Shown here: positions 53,644 to 64,000 of the stretch, one piece after another
How positions within the stretch are numbered: the stretch's first letter is position 1
Layout of the letters: every line of letters starts with the position of its first letter
Source: Pseudomicrostroma phylloplanum
Taxonomy: Eukaryota > Basidiomycota > Exobasidiomycetes > Microstromatales
NCBI GenBank assembly: GCA_039545275.1
Contig: BCHS01000014.1
Coordinates: 65,930-129,929, forward strand
DNA length: 64,000 bases
Direction: 5' to 3'
Made by a program: the position numbers and the translations under genes
The notes under the pieces: model-generated
What the model was told of the DNA's origin: nothing
What the model saw: only the letters and a program-made list of their open reading frames with translations
Database searches by the model: none

Positions 53644-56600
53644 CTACTCGACCTTCCACCAGCCACCTCCAGCGCTGGCAGGCGCCGCACTCGTCGCAGA
53701 TTCCTTCCTAGGCTCTAGGAACAGACTGCGCTTGTACAGCTCCTCTGGTCCGCTTGGGCCAGAGCCTTTACCAGCAGCCTTCCCACTCAGCACCTGCGTG
53801 AGGGCCCTTTGGATCTCAGGGACCTCGACGAGGTTAAAGGGGACTTGGAAGCGCTGGAGATCCTGCACAATCTTGGCGTCCTTTGCATACTTGTCAAAGT
53901 TGATCAGCTGCTTCGTCTTGTCCAGCGGGGAAGGACGCGTGGCTCCGTTGCCCTGGTGACAGAAGGTGATGTCTGTCAAGAAGAGGCCTACAAAGGGGAG
54001 GGCTGGAGCAGTAGCTGCGCGCAACCGGGCACGGTAGGCGGAGAAGTTGCGAGTGTGCTCGATGAGGTTGCTTTGCTCCTCCATCATAGTCATGTACTTG
54101 CTTGGTACCATGTCCCATGTCCTTCGCAGACGTCCAATCGTCGAAGCATTCAGGGCACTCTGAATAGCAAAGAGCGCATTGAAGTTGTTCAGGAGCAAGC
54201 AACGATCGCCGAGCTTGATAAAGTACTTGACCAGCTGCGCACGCTTCTTGACGTCCGTTTCATCCAGGATACATTCCGCAATCCATCCAGTGATCTGCGT
54301 CGTGAGGGCACTCATCTGCTTGACGTGCACCGCCGACTCGTGACCAGCCTTCTTGAACAGGTCGGATTGACCCACGAGCTCTTCCGGCAGGATGCAACAG
54401 AAGATCTTGCTCTCCATGATGGTCAGCTGGCGAGCCAGCTCCAGTGGGTTCATCTCCAAAACGTTGAAGTGGCTTCCTGCGGGCAAGGTCTTCAAGGTGA
54501 GGAGGAGACTCTTCGAGACAACCGGCGGAGGTGGCAGAGGTGTCACTCCGTTTGCAAAGGCTGTAGGTAGATACATCGCGGAGATGTCAATGTATCCAAA
54601 CTCCTTCAGCTTTCCTCGGAGCTTTTCGCCCGACACGATTCTCTTCAGACATCCAGGACCGCGATTGGCACCAGCCGTCATGACAGTCGTTTTCCCGTCG
54701 TTGCATCCGAGTCTCCTCGTCGCCAACTCTAGCAGCCGTTGAGAGGTCAGAGCCAAAGAAGGAGTCGTCAGCCCTCGCAGGAAGCTGATCAGAGAGGCAA
54801 GAATGCAGCGATCGGTGACAGGTTGCCAGTGCAGCTCGAGCCACATTCGGAAGACGTTGAGGACTCGAAGTCGGATCGGGAGAAGCTTGGTACTCCTCCA
54901 GCTCTTGAGTGCTTCGGCGTCGTTAAGCACCGAGACGGGTGCGGTCGTATTGTAGCGTGTCATGAGAGCATCAAACATCGTCTCGGGAGAAGCAAAGACC
55001 CTAAAGCAGAGAAAGAAGGGAGTCGAGAACTCTGGCGAGACCATTGAAGCGTGAGGCGTCATCCGCTCAATCAGTGCAGGAAGGGTAGCACCCGTCACTT
55101 GACCATCAGCATTGAAGCAGATGTCCTCTGCTTTGTAATCCGGCGCAAAGAAGCTGGCGTCGCTGGAGGAATGGATCCTCTTGAGCGCTTCCTTGTCGCT
55201 ACCGCCAGTGGTGAGCGACATTGATCGCAGTTTTGTGATAGATCCGAGAGCATCAGGTTGGCTCTTCGCAGCTTCATTGGCAAGACTAGCGAAGCTACTC
55301 CTCTTGGTCACGGAGTGGCCAGCAGCAGAAGTGTTCGCGGTAGAGTCTGATCGATTGGTGCTGGACGAGTATCGAGAGTTGCTCATGTGCAGGCGACGAG
55401 ACGTGTCATCGCCTGATTCGCTGGTCGCACCGCTCGATGGGTAGCTGCTGAGAGGGTCTGGCGCGGAATTGAAATCATCTTCTTCTGCCAAAGAGCGAAG
55501 CCTGTTTTCGTTACGCTCGGTGCGCAAGGCGTGAGGACTCGACTGACCTCTTCTCTGGCTCAACGAGGGCTTGGTAGGGGATTGCCTATTTGTACCTGCC
55601 TCCTCGTACATGCCGTCAGTCGAAAGAGTCCTGTCCTCATCGTCGGAGTGACTCCCTGCAGCATCGTCAAAGGCAGAACGAGAGCGAAGGTCAGGAGACT
55701 CAACTGCAGAACGCTCCTCCAGGCATGCTTGGACATATGCCTCTCGCTCTTGCTGTGACAGAGATTCACCGCTAGGGCCTCGCCGTCTCGGAGCTGGTTT
55801 CTCAGGAGATTCGGGGGCTGCCCGAGCCTTCTTGCTGGGCGATCTTTGAAGAGCCTTTTCTTCCGCTGTCTTCATTCCTTCCTGCTCCTCGCGTCTGCGA
55901 GCTTCCCCTTTGGCGTCGCGTCGTGCCTCGGCCCTGGAAGGCGTCGAAAGTGTGAGGGAAAAGGTGACGTCTACCTCGAGCAAGCATTCCCTCAGCGCTG
56001 CTACGCAGTGTTGGGCAGCACTGATCATCTTGGTAGCGATGCCGAGCAATTGTCGAGTCTCCACGTCGCCGTCGGACGCAGTGGTCGATCTGATGCTGGC
56101 ACCTGACGACTTCACGCTACCCTGATTCGTCGGACGAGAAGCGGCGACGAGGACCGAGGTGCTTTCTTGCAGGCGGTCTCTTGTTTCACCCAGTATGATA
56201 ATCTTTTCAGAGGTTTGGTCCTGCAGTAGAGAATTGCCATGAACGCCCTCTACAATCATCAGGAGGGTCATCACCGAGGAGACTACCTCTTGAGTCAGAT
56301 CGACCAGGACAAGAGAGCTTGTCTGAGGGCTGTTGTGGGTATGTGCGTGCAGATGGCCAATGAAAGCTGCAATCACAGAGACCAGATGCTCATGGACCCT
56401 TGCAGCACGGCTGAAGATCTCATCACGAGTCTGCACCAGTGTAGCTTCGGGGCCATCACCGCCAGCTTCGGACTCGGCCGCCGAGAAGTCATCAACTTGA
56501 CCGACCGCACTTGACTCGTCTGAGGTGCTGACGTAGGAGTCACTCCGGTATCGAAAGTCGGTTGGGGAAGGCAAGCTACTTTCGTAACCTGCCGACGCTG

Positions 56601-58020
56601 GACCTGAGTTCTCCTCGTCTTCAGTATCCGATCGGAACGTCTCATCTTCAGGGTCGGAATGGTAGGATCCGTCCGAGAGGATTGTGTCCGAAGCTTTCGA
56701 CACGGTACCTCTGATCAAGGGGCTGCGAGTGCGAGCAGAGATGCTGCTTGCACTAAGGTCGGGAGATATCGTTGAGCCAGGAGTGGGAGTCCTGTCGCTC
56801 TCCGAGCCAGGTCTCTCTGCCAAGACGCGAGCTGGGACTGAGCCGTACGAGCTTCTTTTCGCGGTGGCGGGTAGTGCAGCTCCGCAAGCAGCAGCTGCCG
56901 CCAAGAAAGCGCGGGTGTTTGAGAGAACATTGAAGGCGTAGCGCAACATCGCTTCCATGTCTTCCTCCGAAGGTGGTTCTCTTCCTTCCGAAGCAGAAGC
57001 TCTTCTTGATTGAGTCACCAGGCGACTGAGCTCCGAAAGGACTGCTTTGCGCTCTCTGGCTAAGCCGGGGTATTTGCGCAGGGTAGCCGACTCGCGAGTC
57101 AAGCAATCTGTCTCAGAGAGAACGGTGCGAACCGAGGAGATGACGCAGGCAGTGGCGGGCTGAAAGTGAGCCCATCTTGCGGCTCTGACAGCACTCTGAA
57201 GGAGGCCAATTGAATGCCTGATTGGCTGCAAGACCTCGAGACTTTTGCGCTTGTGCTCATCCCTAGGCCCCTTTCTATTTTCATCGGTATGACGTCGACC
57301 ACCACTTGCCGTGGGAAGTGGCGAACCTTCTTGTCCATCCTGATCTCGCGTGCTCGCCAGGCGTTGCTGCTCACTCTCCAGCTTGCTGTGATAGGCGACT
57401 GGATCGTCGAGAGGATCCACTTCACCGTCGTCATACATAGACGACATGTTGAGACCCGAATCGTCTACGTAGTTGCTCGGGAACCATCCGCGCTCCCCAT
57501 CAAGCTCTCCATCCCACCAACCGGATGCATCTCGATTGTGAACTTTAATGACCTGATTGGCCCGAAAGGAGAGGCAGTCTGGGTTTTCGGAGGTGAAGTC
57601 ATGGAGTGCCATAACGTAGCCTTCAAAGGCGAGCCCACCATCTTCGCCCATGTCGGATACGTCATCGCCGCTGATAGAGCCACTTGCAGAAGGCAGGTCG
57701 GACTCCTCGTCTTCTTCTACAAAGGAGTGAGACTGGACGATCCGACGTCGAGTGGAGCCTCCGGGCGACCCCTGTGGACGTCGTGACAGTGAAGCGCCTG
57801 CCTTGTTTCGTGCTGCGTCTGATCCATGAATTGTCTCTAGGCTGCTGCGACTTGCCGCTGTGTCTGAGGAGGTCGACGAGGCCGCATCTGAACGGTTTGT
57901 GAGGGCCGAAGCGATGGAAGTGGGTCGAAGGATCACTCGAGCCTGTGGAGAATGGTTCATGCCAGCTCCCAATGGCAATGCAGAGTAGCGGCGAGGAGGG
58001 GTCGTGGTTGCGACGGCCAT
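53644..58020 (-). CDS. SH3-domain Ras guanine-nucleotide exchange factor (Cdc25 family)
   Basis: It loads GTP onto Ras and so feeds the cAMP/MAPK nutrient pathways. It is a single exon; I choose the ATG at 58020 (MAVATTTPPRRYSALPLG), giving 1458 aa, over the further-upstream open frame. The SH3 domain lies at about 133-190 (ALHDFTSENPDCLSF ... GWWDGELDGERGWFPSNYVD). A long helical/disordered middle follows with Ser- and charge-rich stretches. The RasGEF N-terminal motif is near 968-1100 (GQVTGATLPALIERMTPHA). The catalytic CDC25 domain occupies about 1188-1430: NPLELARQLTIMESKIFCCI, then ALFAIQSALNASTIGRLRRT and FVGLFLTDITFCHQGN. Domain order matches fungal Cdc25/Ste6-type exchange factors. 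Which Ras protein it serves cannot be told from the sequence. Confidence 0.93.
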   Translation of the reverse strand: MAVATTTPPRRYSALPLGAGMNHSPQARVILRPTSIASALTNRSDAASSTSSDTAASRSSLETIHGSDAARNKAGASLSRRPQGSPGGSTRRRIVQSHSFVEEDEESDLPSASGSISGDDVSDMGEDGGLAFEGYVMALHDFTSENPDCLSFRANQVIKVHNRDASGWWDGELDGERGWFPSNYVDDSGLNMSSMYDDGEVDPLDDPVAYHSKLESEQQRLASTRDQDGQEGSPLPTASGGRRHTDENRKGPRDEHKRKSLEVLQPIRHSIGLLQSAVRAARWAHFQPATACVISSVRTVLSETDCLTRESATLRKYPGLARERKAVLSELSRLVTQSRRASASEGREPPSEEDMEAMLRYAFNVLSNTRAFLAAAAACGAALPATAKRSSYGSVPARVLAERPGSESDRTPTPGSTISPDLSASSISARTRSPLIRGTVSKASDTILSDGSYHSDPEDETFRSDTEDEENSGPASAGYESSLPSPTDFRYRSDSYVSTSDESSAVGQVDDFSAAESEAGGDGPEATLVQTRDEIFSRAARVHEHLVSVIAAFIGHLHAHTHNSPQTSSLVLVDLTQEVVSSVMTLLMIVEGVHGNSLLQDQTSEKIIILGETRDRLQESTSVLVAASRPTNQGSVKSSGASIRSTTASDGDVETRQLLGIATKMISAAQHCVAALRECLLEVDVTFSLTLSTPSRAEARRDAKGEARRREEQEGMKTAEEKALQRSPSKKARAAPESPEKPAPRRRGPSGESLSQQEREAYVQACLEERSAVESPDLRSRSAFDDAAGSHSDDEDRTLSTDGMYEEAGTNRQSPTKPSLSQRRGQSSPHALRTERNENRLRSLAEEDDFNSAPDPLSSYPSSGATSESGDDTSRRLHMSNSRYSSSTNRSDSTANTSAAGHSVTKRSSFASLANEAAKSQPDALGSITKLRSMSLTTGGSDKEALKRIHSSSDASFFAPDYKAEDICFNADGQVTGATLPALIERMTPHASMVSPEFSTPFFLCFRVFASPETMFDALMTRYNTTAPVSVLNDAEALKSWRSTKLLPIRLRVLNVFRMWLELHWQPVTDRCILASLISFLRGLTTPSLALTSQRLLELATRRLGCNDGKTTVMTAGANRGPGCLKRIVSGEKLRGKLKEFGYIDISAMYLPTAFANGVTPLPPPPVVSKSLLLTLKTLPAGSHFNVLEMNPLELARQLTIMESKIFCCILPEELVGQSDLFKKAGHESAVHVKQMSALTTQITGWIAECILDETDVKKRAQLVKYFIKLGDRCLLLNNFNALFAIQSALNASTIGRLRRTWDMVPSKYMTMMEEQSNLIEHTRNFSAYRARLRAATAPALPFVGLFLTDITFCHQGNGATRPSPLDKTKQLINFDKYAKDAKIVQDLQRFQVPFNLVEVPEIQRALTQVLSGKAAGKGSGPSGPEELYKRSLFLEPRKESATSAAPASAGGGWWKVE

Positions 58021-59984
58021 CGACCGAGGTATGACTTGTATGTTCCGGACTACTTTGAGAGTCGCAAAGTGTTCATGTGGTTTTGGGGAATGCAAATGGA
58101 GATGAGCTACAAAAACAGAGGGGTAGAAAACTGTCAGCAATGTCTATTCATCACGAGGCGACGAATGGCTTTTCTCAACGATTCCAAAGGCCAGAATCGC
58201 ACATTCCCACACTCTGAATCTGGACACGGTGTCTCTTTCGGACCGCCAATGATTTCCAGGTCCCTCAGTCTAGCTGCGAGATCTGGCTAATAGACTGTAC
58301 TTCTCCCTCCTGTCCACCGCGAAGACCGCGTCTTCGACACTCACCTCTTCAAGTTGAGACGAAGCAGTCTTTGCTCCCAATCGAGCGAGCGAGCGAGCGA
58401 TCACCTGGTTCCCCTGATATCGGGTACGAGAGAGGAAGAGGACTCCTGAGGTTCCGAGCTGAGAAGTGAGCTCGAAGTGAACTTAGGGAGCGTGCGTAGG
58501 GCGTCTTGGAGAGATCGAGCAATGATACTGGAGACGAGGAAGTTGTTGGTGAGGATTCGAGGGCAAGAAGTGGGAGCGGTAGCGGCAGCGGCAGCGGTCT
58601 AGGGTATAGGGTATAGGGATAAGGGGCGGTGTCGAGGAGTGGTCGAGGATGTGTGCGGCAAGACAATGCTGACAATGGTGAATGGACCAATGCCGAAGGA
58701 CAAGGACGACGAGGCCGAGGCAGCGGGCCGGTGGCACTAGAGGGGGTCCAAGCGCAATGGTGTGCAGGGCCAAGGCCGGGGAAAAGGGCGGGTGGAAGCA
58801 GCGAGGCAGCACAAGACCAGAGGCAGAGACCAGTTGGCAGCAAATGCGGGAGGTACAGTGATGATGTCCGCCTGGGATTCACCCGTTGCTCCGGTCCCGG
58901 TGGGGCCCTTTACAAGGAGCTAGGGATCGTTGTTCCGGTAGTGGTGGTGGTGGTGTAGCGCTCGGCCGATTGGCAATCGTCGATGCGCGTCCTGTGCTGG
59001 GATGGAAGATGGGCAAGGGTAGCTCAGGTAGGTAGCTTGGCAAGAGTGTGAAGAATGGGCCAGGGGGAGGCAAAGGAGGTCTGACCGGGATGTAATGAAT
59101 ATGACGGCACGCAGGGGCGAATACCGGACCGCTGATGAGGATTTGATCGTTGCTATGACTTGCATTCAAGGTACCAAGAAGGGAGAAATTTGGGGACCAC
59201 CACGCGGCTTCAAAGAGAAAGAGACTCATCCTATAAACAGAGGACACCCTCCCTAGCCTTGCTTCGCGCATACCACGCCCTTCGAGCTGGGCAGGGCGTC
59301 GTCACATTCGAGAAGCGAGGGCGAGGATGTGGGGTGTGCGTGCCGCATCCCGGAAAATACGCGGTAATCGGCTCGGTAAGGCGTCCTCGGAGTCTGATTT
59401 CTTCTCATCCATCACCAGCGCAGTCCCGCGGCCGAGAGAGAGAGAGAGAGTAAGAGGCAGCCCGAGGTTCCGTGCACAAAGGATGCTGCAGGTTGCTCAC
59501 GGAAGTACCGTGCTGCTCCCTCGTCATCCTGATCCTATCACTGTCACCCTCACATCTGCGCTTGGATTCTGGAAACATGCGGCATACTGCCGTGTCCATG
59601 CCTAGCGCCGATGCCACGCGGTCCTCGTAGAGGGCCCTGCCTGCCATGAACCCCCTTCCGCTGTAGTCCCCTGCACTACCGAGAGCGCGTCTCGCTAGCG
59701 CTCCTACAAGCGAGGTGGGACAAGGGTCTGTGGAATGTTTGCAACCGCCTGCCACTAAGAGACAGTACCCCTACCTCGGTTCGAATCCAACCGAACCGAT
59801 CATTGCTCATTGGGTACATCCATGCGGGAGATGCAATGCCAAAATAGTATGCATAGAGTGAATGGAATGGCAGCGGGGCAGCCAAGGATGATACAGTACA
59901 TGAGTGTGGGTGTGTATGTTTGCGTGCGTGAGTGCGTGAGAGTGTACGTGTGCGTGTGCCGTGACTGATTGCTTGCTTGCAGGA
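58021..59984. promoter_or_regulatory. Long gene-free region upstream of the RasGEF gene
   Basis: Nearly 2 kb between the RasGEF start codon and the 3' end of the NADH dehydrogenase gene. It likely holds a long promoter and leader for the RasGEF gene. Contents include GAGC repeats (58382-58400), GCGGCA and AGGGTAT short tandem copies (58576-58620), GA repeats (59436-59450) and a GT-rich tract (59902-59960). A 177-codon minus-strand frame (58349-58882) is Leu/Pro/Ser low-complexity and not protein-like. Confidence 0.5.
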
Positions 59985-62075
59985 CTAGATTCTGGACAAT
60001 GTTCGCCCAAAGACGCGATTCAGCATCCATGTGAAAGGGATGGCAATCTTGTTCCTCCAGCTCACGCTCATGTACAGACTGTAGGTGCTGTGCCAAAGGG
60101 CGGAAGCCGATCGACCAGACAGCTTGCCGCCTTTGCTGAACTGAGCGATGCCGCGCCCGCCGGACAGGTTGGCAAGGGTGCCGCTGTGTTGATACTTGAA
60201 TGCTTCTCCTGAAGCTCCCTGACTATTCAAGAGCTTTGCAAGGAACTTGCCCTTCTGAGCAGCTACCTGAGCCGTGGCGGGCAGTGCGTAATCGTCGATC
60301 TGGGCACAGTCACCCATGGCGTAGACACCCTGCAAGAGCTCGCTTTGCGAAGGATCGGAAGGAATGACCTCGAGCTGATCGTCTGTAATGAGTGCACCCG
60401 TCTGGTCCTTCTTGACGTTGGTGATGCCCTTGACCAAGGGCCCCTGAGTGTTGCCCGTGGACCAGACGAGAAGCCCAAAAGGCATCTCGCCATCTGGCTC
60501 GACGACAAAGTTACCCCTCTCCACACCTAGTATCACAGGACAGACGCCGAGAAGGCAAGGCAAGGGGGTGAGAGAGTGAGCCGAGCTAGCTCCCTGATCT
60601 GCAGATTTATCTTGACCGAACTACTCACGGACAGGTTTTCGGTTCAGCTTGAGCTGGATACCATCTCGTTGGAACGTCTTCTGGGCATACTCTTGCAGGC
60701 TCTTGTCGAAGGAGTTGAGGATGCTTCCCGCCGCATCGACGATGGTGATGCTGCACAGCTCAACGAGATGGGGGAATACTCTCCGAATATCATTGTGTAC
60801 CATGTCAAAGAGCGCCGATGCCATCTCCGATCCAGTAGGACCACCTCCCACCACGATGAAACTCAGCACATTGCGCCTCTGTTGCTCTGTCAGCTCAGGA
60901 TGCTCAGCTTGCTCGAAGCACTCCATGATTCTGAAGCGGATGGACCTAGCATTCTGGACGTCCTTTAGGAACCAGGCATTCTCTCGCACACCAGGTGTAC
61001 CGAATGTCCGATTGTAGGTCCCTGTTGCGATGACCAACTTGTCATACGGCAGAGCATAGCTGCGGCCTATCTCCTGCGAATTCCATGTCTCATTAGGTCC
61101 ATCGTCGTGCTCGCGTGCTGTTGCATGGGTGGCATCTTCGCTGCCTTCAATCGCTTGACGATGCGGCACGCGAACGTAGCTAGACTCTTGGCCTCCGCGA
61201 CTATTGGGGACTGCGCTGCTCTAGAGGTCGCCAGAGGTGAAGTATGAGAGTTGAATGAGCTGCTCCCCACTGAGTATTCCCTGTTCCTCACAATCAGCTC
61301 ACATTGTGACCTGCTTCGGATCCGCCAAAGGCTGGATCAGGGCTCTGGAAAGCCGGGGGGTATGCTGGTGTCAAGTGGACACGCTTTTTGGTAAAATCGA
61401 TGCTATCGCACCACGCATGGTAATAGTATGCCTTGTCGCAGCTTTCTCGGATCGGCTCTGAGCAGGGAGTAAGGAGACGGCAGTCGGTCAGAGACTGAGA
61501 TGAGCAGGAGCGGCCCAATTTGGCTTGACCCGCTTTTCTTGGGGCCTCCCGATTTTCGAAATGGGCCGAGCCAAGTCCGACTTACCTACTACGTTGCGAA
61601 ATTCCAGACTGCCGGCTGAAGGAGGTAGCGTAGCAACACAGATAAGCATCGGATCAATCAGCAAGAAAGAGACATGAGTCGTCGAGCACTCACTAGCGGC
61701 AGACGCCAACAGAGGTGTCATAGTCCAGTAGGTGTTTGGCGCGACAATGTATACGTCGTACTTGTTCTGCGTGGTACGCGGGCGAGAATGTGCGAGGGGG
61801 AGGTAAGTAGATGTGGCGGATCTCTGAAACAATTGTCCCGCTTTGCCGGGACAGGTACGCTTTGCCGATGCCCTCACCTTGTCGACGCCTCTCAACACCT
61901 CGAAGCCTGACCATCCGCCACCGAGTACCACTAGCTTCTCCTTGCTGCTACCATCGCGGGAGCGCGTCGCTTGGACCGACGGAGTAATGTCTTTGGCAGT
62001 AGCATATGATCGGGCAAGCAGCGCTCTGCCACCCTGTGGAGCAGCGGCGATGATCTGTCTGGAGGTCGACAGCAT
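59985..62075 (-). CDS. Type II (alternative) NADH:ubiquinone oxidoreductase, mitochondrial
   Basis: This rotenone-insensitive flavoenzyme passes electrons from NADH to ubiquinone without pumping protons. Six exons (61878-62075, 61694-61766, 61586-61615, 61303-61457, 60629-61220, 59985-60526) join in phase to 529 aa, matching Ndi1/Nde1 (513-560). A presequence (MLSTSRQIIAAAPQGGRALL) precedes the FAD-binding LVVLGGGWSGFEVL. Then come YIVAPNTYWTMTPLLASAA, GSLEFRNVVEPIRE, the second Rossmann motif FIVVGGGPTGSEMA near 273, and YAMGDCAQIDDYALPATAQV. The C-terminal amphipathic membrane anchor reads SWRNKIAIPFTWMLNR. No EF-hand insert is present, so it is not the calcium-regulated type. Inner versus outer face cannot be decided. 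The 30-nt exon is needed to keep the frame. Confidence 0.93.
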
Positions 62076-63272
62076 GATGTGCTACAGTCGATCCAAACTT
62101 GCAGCTGTGATATGGTGTGCAGCTGCTGTGAGACAGGCTACAAGAGTAGACTATCATCAGAAGAAGCTAGCAGGGGTGTGCCTGTGCACGCTTGGTCAGA
62201 GCCATCTCCGGACCCCTCCACCCGGTGGCCCGGCGCGTTCCGTGGCCTGATTGTCTCTCGGCGATACAGTCACCAGCCGCTCCCTGAACCCGAACCATCG
62301 GCCGAGTGCAGGACGTGTGACAAGTGGGCGGGGCTCATGGGCCCTGCCTCAGCCTCTTCTGTGTCGTGGCGCACCGATGATGAGGGCAGCTCAGCTGAGG
62401 TTCACCGCCGCCATCGAGGCGGTCTTTGGTGGCTGAGCTCCAAATCTGGCACACATAGACGGCAGCAGGGGAGGAGAGGGCCAGGGAGATGCAAGGTAAC
62501 ACCGACACGCGATGCGGGCTGGTAACCTTGGCCGTGGCTAGACCTGCTCGCCCAGTCCAGCCCTGCCCCGGCCATGTACCCGCCGATCTCCCCCCCCTTT
62601 TCGCCTTGCAGCCAGATGGGAGTGGCTGGCTGGGTGGGTGGGTCGTCCCCAGCAGTGGCTCAATACAACAGCAGCAGAAGCAGCTGTGCTGACGCACCCT
62701 AGGGGCCAACTCGCTCAATCCGCCTTCATCGACTTACCTCGCGTTCCCCTTCATCTGTACCATTCCCACGCCTCTTCGCTGGGACAGCTCGACAGACGCA
62801 TCTTGCTGTCCAATTCTACAACGCGGTGTTGAGCACTAGCAGCCTTCGACCGCTTCCTCCTCCCTACCTCTTCCTCATTCACTTCTGTCCTTCTCATTCA
62901 TCACTACCAGCAGCATCGTCTTGAGGTCTTTTCATTCCCAGACTGCAACAGGGCATCGTATCGCCTCCTAGTATCCACCTCTGCATCTACTGCTCCTACT
63001 ACCAGGCTTTCCTTTGGGGAAGCGCGCTCGTCGGCTTCACCTAGCCGGACCGGCAAGACCGACCCTCAGGTCGCAGGTGTTTGGTAGCGGCGCAGGTCCA
63101 GCCACCACGGTATTGCCCCATCAGAGAGCCTTTTGAAGTGGACACATAGATTCTTTTCCCGCGCCACTTTGCCAGCTCCTTCTGTCAGGCACGCTAGGGG
63201 CAGGCTTGATCGCATCGTCTCAGCCTTCGCCTTGCGGCACCAGAGAGGCTAAGCCCTGTACGGTCTGCCGAC
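62076..63272. promoter_or_regulatory. Divergent region, NADH dehydrogenase / phytochrome-like gene
   Basis: About 1.2 kb between divergent start codons (62075 minus, 63273 plus). The 62840-63010 part is strongly pyrimidine-rich (TTCCTCCTCCCTACC type), as in a transcription start or leader of the plus-strand gene. Short frames on either strand lack motifs. Confidence 0.5.
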
Positions 63273-63935
63273 ATGCCTCCCTCAACAGGCAGCTCGGCGC
63301 TCCCCTCGGGGGCTTCATCTTCAGCACGGTCTGATGAACCAATGATGACCCCGCCAGAGTCTCCCTCACCGTCCTCCACGACGTTTGGGCGCGATGGCGG
63401 CCCGTCTCCGCCACCCGAGCAACCAGAATCACCCCGCAAGAACAGTACAACCAGCAACACCCAGGCCTTCATCTATCCGATTCGCAGTGCCGTAGCCGTC
63501 AAGCCTACTCTGAATCGGCAACACTCCAACGGATCGGCAGGTTCCTCGAGGTATGGGGGCAGCACAGCCGGGCCCAGCTCTCAAGCCGGAGGGTCTCAAA
63601 AGGCCATTTCGACTCCCTTGCAACGGCCAATTCCGAGTCGTACGCTGACAAAGTCGTCCTATGGCGGCCTACGGAGGCCGTCCAGCTCCGAGTCGAGCAA
63701 AAGCAAGAGCAATTTTCAGCATTCAGAGGAAGCCACAGAGATCTCGGCGCAGTCTGAGAGCGACGAAGTCATGCCCATCAACGGCGAGGACACAAAGGAT
63801 GTTCAGCCTCTGGACCAAAATGAGAAGGACCGCCTCGAGTCTATGACGCAGACAAGGTTCAAGCACGTTGCCACCGAAGAAGGGCACATGGTTTTGACCG
63901 GGAGAGATGGAGTTTTGATGCGTTGTGAAGACGAG
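63273..63935 (+). CDS. Probable fungal phytochrome (hybrid histidine kinase), first exon only
   Basis: The first exon (221 codons, ATG at 63273) ends at a GTGAGT donor and continues beyond the window. The first ~175 residues are disordered Ser/Pro-rich. The last ~40 read TQTRFKHVATEEGHMVL then TGRDGVLMRCEDE, which resembles, from memory, the block just before the N-terminal PAS domain of fungal phytochromes, where CEDEPI...PGAVQ..G is expected next. If so, the downstream part should contain PAS, GAF with a bilin-binding Cys, PHY, histidine-kinase and receiver domains, and the protein would sense red/far-red light. Only this short block supports the call, so another PAS-type kinase remains possible. 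Confidence 0.55.
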
Positions 63936-64000
63936 GTGAGTAACATTGACGGTCTAGAGCGTCTGCCCTTGCATCGCTGACAAGCATGTCTCGAATTGCC

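Noticed and set aside
58021..58140. Upstream extension of the RasGEF frame
   Set aside because: The extra 40 residues (LTVFYPSVFVAHLHLH...) look like translated leader; the ATG at 58020 has the protein-like start.
58601..58620. AGGGTATAGGGTATAGGGAT, telomere-like
   Set aside because: The period is 7 with fewer than three copies and it lies between ordinary genes; it is not a TTAGGG array.
58349..58882. 177-codon minus-strand frame
   Set aside because: It is almost entirely Leu/Pro/Ser from pyrimidine-rich DNA; no domain or splice support.
59774..59800. Perfect B-box-like GGTTCGAATCC suggesting a tRNA
   Set aside because: The flanks pair as a simple TCGGTT/AACCGA hairpin and do not give a T-stem of the right geometry; no acceptor, D or anticodon stems can be drawn.

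Overview
The window looks like a euchromatic piece of a basidiomycete nuclear genome. Genes are densely packed on both strands and have short introns (mostly about 50-140 bp), nearly all with GTGAGT-type donors. The coding sequence is GC-rich, and regulatory proteins carry long Ser/Pro/Ala-rich disordered stretches. The protein set (fungal Iml1, Lro1-type PDAT, Vtc1, Heh/Src1, Rdh54, alternative NADH dehydrogenase, Cdc25-type RasGEF, probable fungal phytochrome) is fungal. Overall style suggests Ustilaginomycotina or a relative, but that placement is an impression, not a demonstration. One assembly gap (9541-9666, 126 N) is present and falls inside an intron.

Layout, left to right. VMA2 (V-ATPase B subunit, minus, cut by the left edge) diverges from IML1 (TORC1-inhibitory GATOR1/SEACIT subunit). 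IML1 converges with LRO1 (PDAT, triacylglycerol synthesis). Then come an Atf1-type bZIP factor and MCM7, both minus. An unknown protein (17656-19243) diverges across 250 bp from PYM, the exon-junction-complex disassembly factor. Next are an RF-1/GGQ-domain mitochondrial ribosome-rescue-like reading frame and, 50 bp upstream on the same strand, a mitochondrial alpha/beta-hydrolase-like protein. A small secreted, cysteine-containing, probably GPI-anchored protein, a FAM210/DUF1279 mitochondrial protein and an intron-containing tRNA-Val(UAC) follow. After these lie a 1205-aa unknown protein with a C-terminal Cys cluster, a TauD/Jlp1-type dioxygenase, a 795-aa unknown protein and an inner-nuclear-membrane Src1/Heh protein.

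The right half holds RDH54 (Swi2/Snf2 recombination motor), VTC1 diverging from POR1/VDAC, a derlin, a RECQL1-type helicase diverging from ILV3 (dihydroxy-acid dehydratase), a large SH3-RasGEF, a type II NADH dehydrogenase, and the first exon of a probable fungal phytochrome running off the right end.

Most loci are conserved housekeeping or regulatory genes. I found no biosynthetic cluster, transposon, CRISPR array or phage-like element. Themes recur by function rather than by clustering: nutrient/Ras signalling (Iml1, RasGEF, Atf1), genome maintenance (Mcm7, Rdh54, RecQ, Src1) and mitochondrial proteins. For most multi-exon genes the exon structure was checked by junction phase and total length divisible by three. 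The least settled point is the RF-1 frame at 20685-21389, which has no in-frame ATG and may be spliced to, or share a first exon with, the hydrolase gene upstream.
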